Positions 24,480 through 32,681 of a stretch of DNA of 64,000 bases are shown here, one piece after another. Position numbers and translations under genes: made by a program. The DNA is from Hyphomicrobium_A sp964493785 (GTDB lineage Bacteria > Pseudomonadota > Alphaproteobacteria > Rhizobiales > Hyphomicrobiaceae), in NCBI GenBank assembly GCA_964493785.1, contig CAZBPM010000017.1:1-64000 (forward strand), given 5' to 3'. How positions within the stretch are numbered: position 1 is the first letter of the stretch; every line of letters begins with the position of its first letter. The notes under the pieces were generated by a model, which did not search any database, had not been told where the DNA came from, and saw only the letters and a list, made by a program, of their open reading frames with translations.

Positions 24480-25160
24480 ATGCATGTGCTGGTGGTCGAG
24501 GATGACCGGGAAACCGCGCAATTCCTGCAGAAAGCCCTGAAGGAGAGCGGCCATGGCGCCGATCTCGCCGAGGATGGTGAGACGGGGCAGTCGCTTGCCG
24601 AGCAGGGGACCTACGACGTTCTGATCGTCGATCGCATGCTGCCGCGGCTCGACGGCTTGAGCATGATCAGGGCGCTCCGCTCGAAAGGCATCCGCACCCC
24701 GGTGCTCATTCTTTCCGCGCTCGGCGAGGTCGATGACCGCGTCAAGGGATTGCGAGCCGGCGGCGATGATTACCTGACGAAGCCTTATGCCTATTCGGAA
24801 TTGCTGGCGCGCGTGGAAGCGCTGACGCGGCGCGCGGTCCCTGAAGAGCAGGAGACGCGGTATGTCGTCGACGGCTTGGTTCTCGACAGGCTGTCGCATC
24901 GCGTGACGCGTGACGGTGAAGCGATCCTGCTGCAGCCACGCGAGTATCGCCTGCTCGAGTACCTCATGAAGCACGCCGGGCAGGTGGTGACGCGCACCAT
25001 GCTGCTGGAGCACGTGTGGGATTATCACTTCGATCCGCAGACGAACGTCATCGACGTGCACGTGTCACGGTTGCGCGCCAAGATCGACAAGAACTTCGAC
25101 AAGCCTCTTCTGCATACTGTGCGCGGGGCTGGATATACGATCCGCGATGGCTCTGCCTGA
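24480..25160 (+). CDS. OmpR-family response regulator
   Basis: 226 residues. The receiver has D51 in VLIVDRMLPRLDG and K101 in LTKPYAYSE; the OmpR winged helix has LQPREYRLLEYLMKHAGQVV and NVIDVHVSRLRAKID. It overlaps the kinase gene by 14 bases, so the pair is translationally coupled. It lies between degP and glnE, as in rhizobia. A role in the envelope stress response together with DegP is plausible from position only. Confidence 0.9.
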   Translation: MHVLVVEDDRETAQFLQKALKESGHGADLAEDGETGQSLAEQGTYDVLIVDRMLPRLDGLSMIRALRSKGIRTPVLILSALGEVDDRVKGLRAGGDDYLTKPYAYSELLARVEALTRRAVPEEQETRYVVDGLVLDRLSHRVTRDGEAILLQPREYRLLEYLMKHAGQVVTRTMLLEHVWDYHFDPQTNVIDVHVSRLRAKIDKNFDKPLLHTVRGAGYTIRDGSA

Positions 25161-26550
25161 ACGCCTTGCCCGCGCCCTATCGACGACGTCGTTTCGGGTC
25201 GCGGCGATAACGGTTGCGGCGTACCTGGCCTTTGCCGGGCTCGTCGTCGGCGTGCTGCTATGGCAGACAAACCGCGTGCTCACGGGGCAGGTGCTGGCGA
25301 CGCTCGACGGCGAGGCACAGCAGCTCAAGGCGGAAATGCAGTCGGGTGGGGTGCCCGCATTGGTTCGCGCGGTGGAGACGCGCAGCCGGTCCGGCAGTCC
25401 TGGCCTTTATTTTCTTGCCGATGCCGACGGGGCAAAGCTGGCCGGCAATCTGAGCCGCCTGCCGCCCGAGATCGCGGGCAGTGCGACGGGCGGCGTCTTT
25501 CGATACTCCCCAGACATAGCAAGTGCCGATGAGCAACTGGCGGTGGCCATACCGGTGGCTGTCGGCCATGGCCTACAACTTTTCGTCGGGCGCGACGTCG
25601 AGGACCAGCGTCGTTTCGCGAGCGAGATGGGCACGCTCTATTTCCTCGCGCTCGGTTTTCTGACGCTCGGCGGGCTCGTCGCCGGCATCGCCATCGGACG
25701 TGTCGCGTTGCGGAGGATCGAAACGATCAACGTTGCTGCGCGCTCGATCATGGATGGGGACATGTCGCGGCGCATTGCGGTGAGCGGTGCGGGCGATGAG
25801 TACGATGCGCTGGCCGTCAATCTCAACGCCATGCTGGATCGGATCGAGGCGTTGATGAACGGGCTGCGCGAGGTTTCCGACAACATCGCGCACGATCTGA
25901 AAACTCCGCTCACGCGACTGCGCAATTCGGCTGAAGCCGCGCTGCGGGAGACGGGCGAGGACGCCTATCGAGAGGGCCTGGAGCATACGATCGAGAAGGC
26001 TGACGAACTGATCAAGACCTTCAACAGCCTGCTGCTGGTCGCCCGCCTCGAAGCGGGAGCTTTGGAGGGCAATGCCGAACGCTTCGACGTGGGACGTGCG
26101 GTGCGTGATGTCGCCGAGCTTTATGAGCCGGTGGCCGAGGAGCGGGGCATGGCGTTCGAGGTGAGCGTTGCGGATGGTCCCCAGTTCAACGGCAATCGCC
26201 AGCTCATCGTGCAGGCCGTGGTCAACCTGATCGAGAATGCGATCAAGTATTCGGCGAAGCGGGAGGACGGCGGGACGGTGTCGAGCATCGACATAGGGCT
26301 CAGGGATGGGGCCGACGCAATCGAGATTGTCGTCGGCGATAACGGGCCGGGCATCGCTGCGGAGGACCGTGAACGGGTGCTCAAGCGCTTCGTGCGGCTA
26401 GAGAAGAGCCGGACGGAGCCGGGCACTGGACTTGGGCTCAGCCTGGTACAGGCGGTGGCGCGGCTACATGGCGGATCGGTGCGGCTGGAGGATAATTCTC
26501 CAGGGCTGAGGGTCGTGCTCGCGCTTCCGAAGCGGGCCGGCGGCGGCTAA
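25147..26550 (+). CDS. Sensor histidine kinase, partner of the preceding regulator
   Basis: 467 residues. Membrane helices lie near residues 16-38 and 160-182 and flank a periplasmic sensor of about 120 residues. A HAMP domain (RRIETINVAARSIMDGDMSRR) comes next. The H-box is VSDNIAHDLKTPLTRLRN, the N-box VNLIENAIKYS, G1 GDNGPGI and G2 GTGLGLSLVQ. All catalytic boxes are intact. The ATG lies within the end of the regulator gene. The ligand is unknown. Confidence 0.9.
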   Translation: MALPERLARALSTTSFRVAAITVAAYLAFAGLVVGVLLWQTNRVLTGQVLATLDGEAQQLKAEMQSGGVPALVRAVETRSRSGSPGLYFLADADGAKLAGNLSRLPPEIAGSATGGVFRYSPDIASADEQLAVAIPVAVGHGLQLFVGRDVEDQRRFASEMGTLYFLALGFLTLGGLVAGIAIGRVALRRIETINVAARSIMDGDMSRRIAVSGAGDEYDALAVNLNAMLDRIEALMNGLREVSDNIAHDLKTPLTRLRNSAEAALRETGEDAYREGLEHTIEKADELIKTFNSLLLVARLEAGALEGNAERFDVGRAVRDVAELYEPVAEERGMAFEVSVADGPQFNGNRQLIVQAVVNLIENAIKYSAKREDGGTVSSIDIGLRDGADAIEIVVGDNGPGIAAEDRERVLKRFVRLEKSRTEPGTGLGLSLVQAVARLHGGSVRLEDNSPGLRVVLALPKRAGGG

Positions 26551-26591
26551 GACGAGGTCGTCGGAAGCAGCACTGCATCGCGGGGCGCCCA

Positions 26592-29540
26592 GTGACCAAC
26601 GAGAACAACAACATGAGGCCGTTCGTCGATCGGATCGGCGAGGCGCCGGTCGCGCGCGACGATGCGCGATCGGTGGGTGCGATGGACGTGGTGCAGCAAC
26701 GCGCCGAGAGCGATTCCAGTCTCTCGTTGCTGCGGGCATCGCTCGGTAAGCCACCCGTGAAGGCGCTGCTATCGGGCGTATTGAGCGGTTCGCCCTATCT
26801 CACAAGCCTCATCGAGCGTGACCCCGCCCGGCTGCAACGCATTCTAGGGACGGCACCCGAGGTGCACGCCGTACACCTACGCGATGCTCTTGCGGTGCAA
26901 ATCTCCGCGGCGGCTTCGCGCGCCGACGTCATGCGGGCCCTGCGCGTTTACAAGTCGGAGGTCGCGCTTCTGACGGCGCTGTGCGACCTGGGCGGCATCT
27001 GGCCGGTCATGACAGTGACGCAAGCACTCAGCGACTGTGCGGATGCTGCGCTCGCGGAGGCGGTCGGATATCTCTTCCGGCAAGCTGTCGCGCGCGGGCA
27101 TTGGCTTGCAGATGATGACGGGAGCGTCACGCCCCATGGCTACATCGTGTTGGCCATGGGCAAGCACGGCGCCTGCGAGCTGAACTACTCGAGCGACATC
27201 GATCTCATCGTGTTCTACGACCGCGATCGTGTTCGTACAGCGCCCAATGTCGAGCCGCAGAGCTTCTTCGTGCGGCTGACTCGGGATCTCGTGCAACTCA
27301 TGGAGGAGCGCACGGGGGATGGCTATGTTTTCCGCACGGATCTGCGGCTGCGGCCCGATGCCGGCGCCACGCAGCTTGCGCTCTCGACGACGGCGGCGAT
27401 GATCTATTACGAGAGCTTCGGCCAGAACTGGGAGCGTGCGGCGCTCATCAAGGCACGTCCATGCGCGGGCGACATCGCTGCAGGTGCCGAACTGATGGCT
27501 GAGCTGTCTCCGTTCGTGTGGCGGAAGTACCTCGATTACGCCGCGATCGCGGATGTGCATGCGATGAAGCGGCAGATCTTTGCGCATCGCGGATTCGGGA
27601 CGATTGCGGTTGCTGGGCACAACATCAAGCTTGGTCGTGGGGGAATTCGCGAGATCGAGTTCTTCGTGCAGACGCAGCAGTTGATCGCGGGCGGCCGCCA
27701 ACCGGATCTGCGGGGGCGGCGAACGCTCGATGCCATGCAGGAGTTGGTCGATCGCGGCTGGATCAAGAAGCGCGTGGCGAAGGAGCTGACCGAGGCATAC
27801 GTGTTCCTGCGGCTCATCGAGCATCGGCTGCAGATGGTGGCTGATGAGCAGACGCATGAGATCCCGGACGATCCAGTCCGCCTGCACGATTTTGCGCTGT
27901 TCTGCGGGTATCCTGATACGGCGGCTTTCTCGCGCGAGCTGATCGCCCGGCTGGAGACGGTGCAAAAGCACTACTCGGTCCTGTTCGAAGATGCGCCAGT
28001 GCTGACCAGCGGCGGCGTCAACATGGTGTTCGCTGGAGAGGAAGATGATCCGGCCACTGTCGCGGCCTTGAAGGACATGGGATACGCGCGACCTTCGGAA
28101 GTGCTGGCGATGATCCGCGGCTGGCATCACGGGCGCTATCCGTCCGTGCGGACGCCGCGAGCGCGGGAACGGCTGACGGAAGTGCAGCCGCTGCTGGTTC
28201 AGGCTTTCGCCGAGACAGAGGATCCCGACCGTGCCCTGGCCAGCTTCGACCGCTTCATCGCGGAGTTGCCAAGCGGCATTCAGCTCTTCTCGCTGCTGCG
28301 TGCCAATCCCGGGCTCTTGCGACTTATGGCCGACATCATGGGCACGGCGCCACGGCTGTCGCGCATCCTTTCGCGCCGCCGCCGATTGCTCGACGCGGTG
28401 CTCGATCCCGGCACGCTCGGCACATTGCCCACGGAGGAAGAGCTGGACCGGCTCATTGCCGCAGAGATCGGCAATGGCGAGCATGACATGCAGCACGTGC
28501 TCGATCGTGCACGTGTCGTCGGAAGCGAGCAGCAATTTCTGATCGGCGCGCGGCTTCTCTCTGGAGCGATCAAGGCGCATCAGGCCGGTGCGGCGTACGC
28601 GCTGCTGGCCGAGCGGCTGATCGATGCGCTGGCCGGCGCGGTGGAGCGCGAGCTCGTTCGCGCGCACGGGCACGTTCCTGGCGGCGGTGCTGCAATCCTG
28701 GCGATGGGCAAGCTGGGCGGGCGCGAAATGACGGCGTCCTCGGACCTCGACCTCATACTGATCTACGACCTGGACGATGGCGCGGTGCAGTCGGATGGCG
28801 AACGCCCGATGTCGCCGATGCAATACTACGCGCGCATGACGCAACGTCTCATCAATGCACTGTCGGCGGCGACAGCGGAGGGGACGCTGTACGAAGTCGA
28901 CATGCGGCTCAGGCCATCGGGTCAGCAGGGGCCGGTCGCGACCCAGATCAAGACGTTCGTCGAGTACCAGACCAGCGAAGCGTGGACCTGGGAGCATATG
29001 GCGCTGACGCGGGCGCGGGTCATCGCGGGTTCGCCGGAGCTACGTGCGCGTGTGGAAGAGGCGGTGCACGCCTCGCTCGTGTTCCGGAGAGATCGCGCAA
29101 AGATCGCCGCCGACGTCCGCGAGATGCGCGAACGCATCTTCAAGGAGAAAGGCGCCACCGACATCTGGGAGCTGAAGCAGGTGAGAGGTGGGCTGGTCGA
29201 CGTCGAATTCATCGCGCAGTACCTGCAACTGGTGCACGCCGCCGATCATCCTGAGGTTCTCGACACCAATACCATCGAGGCCTACCGCAAGCTGCGCGAG
29301 GCGGGGCTGCTGGCGCCGCAACACGCCGAGGTGCTCATTCCGGCGACCCAGCTGCTGCTCGACCTGACGCAGATCCTCCGCTTGTGCATCGAAGGCCGCT
29401 TCGATCCCGCAACCGCACCGTCTGGATTGAAGGAACTGCTGGCCCGGGCGGGCGATGCGGCCGACTTTGGCGAGCTGGAGGAGCGTCTCAGGGTGACTTT
29501 ATCCAATGTTACCAATGCCTTTGCCGACATCATCGCCTAG
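26592..29540 (+). CDS. glnE: Glutamine synthetase adenylyltransferase / adenylyl-removing enzyme GlnE
   Basis: 982 residues, full length. Two nucleotidyltransferase halves are visible. The N-terminal half has LAMGKHGACELNYSSDIDLI and the C-terminal half has LAMGKLGGREMTASSDLDLI. Each is followed by an all-helical regulatory domain (GGIREIEFFVQTQQL, GGLVDVEFIAQYLQL). It attaches and removes AMP on glutamine synthetase under PII control. A GTG start at 26592 is likely; ATG 26613 is an alternative. The gene lies 42 bases after the kinase and is probably co-transcribed. Confidence 0.97.
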   Translation: MTNENNNMRPFVDRIGEAPVARDDARSVGAMDVVQQRAESDSSLSLLRASLGKPPVKALLSGVLSGSPYLTSLIERDPARLQRILGTAPEVHAVHLRDALAVQISAAASRADVMRALRVYKSEVALLTALCDLGGIWPVMTVTQALSDCADAALAEAVGYLFRQAVARGHWLADDDGSVTPHGYIVLAMGKHGACELNYSSDIDLIVFYDRDRVRTAPNVEPQSFFVRLTRDLVQLMEERTGDGYVFRTDLRLRPDAGATQLALSTTAAMIYYESFGQNWERAALIKARPCAGDIAAGAELMAELSPFVWRKYLDYAAIADVHAMKRQIFAHRGFGTIAVAGHNIKLGRGGIREIEFFVQTQQLIAGGRQPDLRGRRTLDAMQELVDRGWIKKRVAKELTEAYVFLRLIEHRLQMVADEQTHEIPDDPVRLHDFALFCGYPDTAAFSRELIARLETVQKHYSVLFEDAPVLTSGGVNMVFAGEEDDPATVAALKDMGYARPSEVLAMIRGWHHGRYPSVRTPRARERLTEVQPLLVQAFAETEDPDRALASFDRFIAELPSGIQLFSLLRANPGLLRLMADIMGTAPRLSRILSRRRRLLDAVLDPGTLGTLPTEEELDRLIAAEIGNGEHDMQHVLDRARVVGSEQQFLIGARLLSGAIKAHQAGAAYALLAERLIDALAGAVERELVRAHGHVPGGGAAILAMGKLGGREMTASSDLDLILIYDLDDGAVQSDGERPMSPMQYYARMTQRLINALSAATAEGTLYEVDMRLRPSGQQGPVATQIKTFVEYQTSEAWTWEHMALTRARVIAGSPELRARVEEAVHASLVFRRDRAKIAADVREMRERIFKEKGATDIWELKQVRGGLVDVEFIAQYLQLVHAADHPEVLDTNTIEAYRKLREAGLLAPQHAEVLIPATQLLLDLTQILRLCIEGRFDPATAPSGLKELLARAGDAADFGELEERLRVTLSNVTNAFADIIA

Positions 29541-29704
29541 GCGGCTTGCCCGAACTCTGGCTTATGCCGCGAGCGACGGAAATGCTGCGCCTTGTCCGTT
29601 CCACCTCACAGATAGGGCATCGCGGCCGGCTGGCTGGGGGTGCTGGGCGGGTCACAGTGTGGGCCTATCCGCCGCTAAGCTGGGAGAAGGAACCTCAGGT
29701 GGCC

Positions 29705-30340
29705 ATGTCGAGGCAGGCAATGGCGGCAAAGCGGATCGGGCTCGACCCGCGCGAAGGGCGTGTGATGGGGGTTGAGGCGAGGGAAGACGCGGCTCTGGTT
29801 GCCGCCGCGGCGAGCGGCGATGCAGGCGCGTTCCGCAGCATCGTCGATCGGCACCTGTCAGGTGTCGTCGCGGTTGCGCGCCGCATGCTCCGCGACGAGG
29901 CGGAAGCAGAGGATGTAGCGCAGGAGGCAATGCTCCGGCTGTGGCGCTCGGCCGAGGGGTTGGAAATCGGCGCGCCGGGTCTGAGGCCGTGGCTGCGACG
30001 GGTTGTTTCGAACTTATGCGTTGATCGTATGCGCTCGGGGAAACGTCTCGTCGTTACGGACGAGGTCCCGGAGCAGGCGGAGGCAGCAACGCAACAGTCA
30101 GAGTTGGAGGCTCAGGATACGAGCCAGCGCGTCGATGCCGCGTTGAAGGCGCTTCCCGATCGGCAGCGGACGGCACTGACGCTGTTCCACTACGAAGGGC
30201 TGAGCCAGATCGAGATTGGCGAGATCATGGGGATCTCGGACGAAGCGGTCGAGTCGCTACTCGCGCGGGCACGAAGAACGCTCAAAAGTGCGTTGCGGGA
30301 CGAACTTCAGGAGCTACTGGCGGACAGCCAGCTCGAATAG
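29705..30340 (+). CDS. ECF-type RNA polymerase sigma factor
   Basis: 211 residues from ATG 29705. Region 2 shows AFRSIVDRHLSGVVAVARRML and DVAQEAMLRLWRSAEG, with the -10-recognition helix WLRRVVSNLCVDRMR. Region 4 shows LPDRQRTALTLFHYEGLSQIEIGEIMGISDEAVESLLARARRTL. Starts at 29720 and 29764 are alternatives; GGAGAAGG lies 12 bases before 29705. The next two genes encode a one-helix membrane protein and a periplasmic metal-sensor protein, so this looks like a Cnr/RpoE-type signalling unit. Confidence 0.88.
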   Translation: MSRQAMAAKRIGLDPREGRVMGVEAREDAALVAAAASGDAGAFRSIVDRHLSGVVAVARRMLRDEAEAEDVAQEAMLRLWRSAEGLEIGAPGLRPWLRRVVSNLCVDRMRSGKRLVVTDEVPEQAEAATQQSELEAQDTSQRVDAALKALPDRQRTALTLFHYEGLSQIEIGEIMGISDEAVESLLARARRTLKSALRDELQELLADSQLE

Positions 30341-30386
30341 ACCAATAGACGGCAAAGCCATTTTTCGAGAGACGAGACGAACGACG

Positions 30387-30926
30387 ATGACGAGCAAGGA
30401 CAGACAGACTGAGGATCGGGAGGCGCTGGCGCGTCTGCTCGATGTCTATGGGGCGGACCGTACGCGGTGGCCGGCCCGAGAGCGACTGCGGTTTGCCGGT
30501 GTCGTCATCGAGGACAAGGCGGCTGCGCGCCTGCTCGGCGAGGCAGAGGCGCTGGATCGACTTCTCGATCGGGCGCCGCGCGTGAGCGAAGCCAGGATCG
30601 ATGCGCTCAAAGAGCGGGTCGTCGCTGCAGCGCTGCGTTCGGATCGACCGCAGCTACGGGCGATTGCCGGAAGCAAGCCAGAGCCAGCGAAGGCGTGGCT
30701 CGGTCAGATGCGCAGGCCGGGTTTGAGTGCGAGTTTCAGGGAGTGGCCAGCAGCGGCTGTGCTTGCCGCTTCGCTGGTGCTCGGCGTGATGCTGGGCTCG
30801 GCCGGCACGTTCGATACGACGATGCAGCAGGTGGCGAGCGTGGCTGGCATCAGCTCGGCGAGCGACAACACGAGCCTGGCGCTGGGCGAGGATGTCCTCG
30901 GCGATGGAGACGAGGACCTGCTATGA
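30387..30926 (+). CDS. Putative membrane anti-sigma factor
   Basis: 179 residues. The cytoplasmic N-terminus (ALARLLDVYGADRTRWPARERLRF and further helices) leads to one membrane helix near residues 121-142 (AAAVLAASLVLGVMLGSAG) and a short periplasmic tail. No zinc-binding HxxxCxxC motif is present. The gene lies 46 bases after the sigma factor and overlaps the metal-sensor gene (ATGA). Position and topology, not sequence family, are the basis for the call. Confidence in the anti-sigma role is moderate. Confidence 0.65.
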   Translation: MTSKDRQTEDREALARLLDVYGADRTRWPARERLRFAGVVIEDKAAARLLGEAEALDRLLDRAPRVSEARIDALKERVVAAALRSDRPQLRAIAGSKPEPAKAWLGQMRRPGLSASFREWPAAAVLAASLVLGVMLGSAGTFDTTMQQVASVAGISSASDNTSLALGEDVLGDGDEDLL

Positions 30927-31402
30927 GTGCTGCCGGTACGCCATCTCGGTTTTCGCTTCGCACGCTCCGGTGGGTGCTGATCGGCTCCCTGGCGCTCAAC
31001 GTGCTGATCATAGGCGCAGTCGCGAGTGCCATGTGCATGGCCCATTTTGGTGGGCCGCCGCCGCATGGCAGGGGGTTCAAGCAATCACCGCTGCTAGGAT
31101 TTGCGCGAACATTGCCGCGGGAGCGGGCTGATGTCGTTCGCCAGACCGTGGCCGATGCGCAGCCCAATATGGAGAGTTTGCGCCGGGCGATGCGGGACGC
31201 GCGTGCTGCTGTGCGGGCAGCTTTGACTGCCGAGCCGTTCGATCAAGCCAAGCTGGATGCAGCGGTGGACGGCATCGTCCAGGCCGAAACGAACCAGGCG
31301 CGAGCCAGGACTGCCCTGTTCGCTGGCACTGTCAGCAAGTTGACTCCAGCTGAGCGCGCACAACTTCACGAGTGGCTCGAAGAGCGGCGGCCTTTGCGCT
31401 AG
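30923..31402 (+). CDS. Periplasmic heavy-metal sensor-like protein (CnrX/ZraP type)
   Basis: 159 residues. An N-terminal membrane anchor (LRWVLIGSLALNVLIIGAVA) is followed by a helical periplasmic domain. That domain has the metal-resistance family pattern of long helices with RRAMRDARAAVRAALTAEPFDQAKLDAA and a C-terminal LTPAERAQLHEWLEER. Such proteins sense or buffer metals or envelope stress for an ECF sigma system. It is coupled to the preceding gene by an ATGA overlap and closes the three-gene unit. Confidence 0.8.
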   Translation: MSAAGTPSRFSLRTLRWVLIGSLALNVLIIGAVASAMCMAHFGGPPPHGRGFKQSPLLGFARTLPRERADVVRQTVADAQPNMESLRRAMRDARAAVRAALTAEPFDQAKLDAAVDGIVQAETNQARARTALFAGTVSKLTPAERAQLHEWLEERRPLR

Positions 31403-31429
31403 CGGCAGCTCGCGGCATCAACCTCTGTA

Positions 31430-32542
31430 CTAACTGGCCATGGCTGGCTGGTAGCGCGGGGTTGCGCGCGATTGGCGATGATTGAAGAAGAAGTCGGGTT
31501 GAGCGGCGCGGTCGAGCACCGTCACCGCGCTCCACCCGTCGGCGACCGTCTCGATCTCCAGAAGCGAGGTTCCTTGCATCTCCAGGAGGGTGCGCGCCAA
31601 GCCGATCGCGAGCGAGCCGGCGCGGGGAACCGGGGTGGGCTGCGCGCTGGGTACCGAGAGGACGATCTCGATCAATTCACCATCGGTGACGGCCAGCAGG
31701 GACATGCGTCCGCCGGGGGAAGTGCGGGCAATGCCTTCGGACATGATGTTGACGAGGACCTGCCGGAGCGCGCGTGGCTCGATGAGTACCTCGACATCGG
31801 GCGGGAGAGCGAGATCGAGAGAAACGTTGCGGGCCGAGGCCTTGTGCTCCACGAATGCCCAGGCATCGGCCACAGCGTGCTCGAGCGCCCCGGCGCTGGG
31901 CGGCTCGGTCGGTTGCGGGTTGGTCATCAAGGCGGTGAGGGCCAGCGTGTCCTCTGCCGACTTCAGCAGGTCGGCGGCGCTTTCGCGGATGTGCCGGACA
32001 TAGTCCTGGTAGCGCTCGTTGCCGAGTGGGCCGTACAGCTCCAGGGACATCACCTCGGAGAAGCCGATCACGGCGTTGAGCGGGGTGCGCAACTCGTGAT
32101 TTATGCGAGCCATAAGCTCCGCCCAGTCGTGATTTTTCGGAACGTACCTCGGAGGCTGGGGACGGACGACGTGCGGGAGCGAAGCCGCCTGGCGCACCGG
32201 CGGAGCGGCGGGCGTCTCCGTGAGCGGATTGGCTGGTTGCTCGGGTTGAGCTGCGACGGACGTGCGGTCTGAAACGATTGTGCGTGCAAGGTTGGCACCG
32301 GCGCCGACCACGGCGAGTGCGACACCCGCGACGATGAGTATGCCGGTCAACAGGCTCGTGGGGAGCAGCGGGGCTGCGAGGCCGAGGCTGAGTGCCGAGA
32401 GCGAGACGACTACGAGGTGCCGGGCAGGAATGGAGGAACGGCGCATCGGCGCGGTCAGGTATCGGCCGTGTTTCAGAGCCGTTTTCGCAAGGTCAGCCAA
32501 GGACGGCCGCGCGCACAGGCTGGCGGACGTAGTCCACGCCAT
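31430..32542 (-). CDS. Histidine kinase-like protein with a degenerate ATPase domain
   Basis: 370 residues. Two membrane helices (about 41-60 and 64-84) are followed by a clear DivJ/PleC-type dimerisation domain, MARINHELRTPLNAVIGFSEVM, including the phospho-accepting His. The ATPase part is eroded. The N-box reads NIMSEGIART without its second Asn. The DxGxG box is absent (LSVPSAQPTPV), and only a remnant of the G2 region, GSLAIGLARTLLEMQG, remains. The protein can probably be phosphorylated but not bind ATP normally, so a phosphotransfer or scaffold role is possible. Confidence 0.8.
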   Translation of the reverse strand: MAWTTSASLCARPSLADLAKTALKHGRYLTAPMRRSSIPARHLVVVSLSALSLGLAAPLLPTSLLTGILIVAGVALAVVGAGANLARTIVSDRTSVAAQPEQPANPLTETPAAPPVRQAASLPHVVRPQPPRYVPKNHDWAELMARINHELRTPLNAVIGFSEVMSLELYGPLGNERYQDYVRHIRESAADLLKSAEDTLALTALMTNPQPTEPPSAGALEHAVADAWAFVEHKASARNVSLDLALPPDVEVLIEPRALRQVLVNIMSEGIARTSPGGRMSLLAVTDGELIEIVLSVPSAQPTPVPRAGSLAIGLARTLLEMQGTSLLEIETVADGWSAVTVLDRAAQPDFFFNHRQSRATPRYQPAMAS

Positions 32543-32681
32543 GCTTTTCCCCCGAATTTTGATTGAATGCCTTGCGGACCCGAGCGAATCCGCTACCCCG
32601 AATCACCTGACATCAGTTCACACCATTGCGAATCGAGTGTCGAGGGCGATTAAGCCGTTCGGGACCAATATTTTTCCCGAC

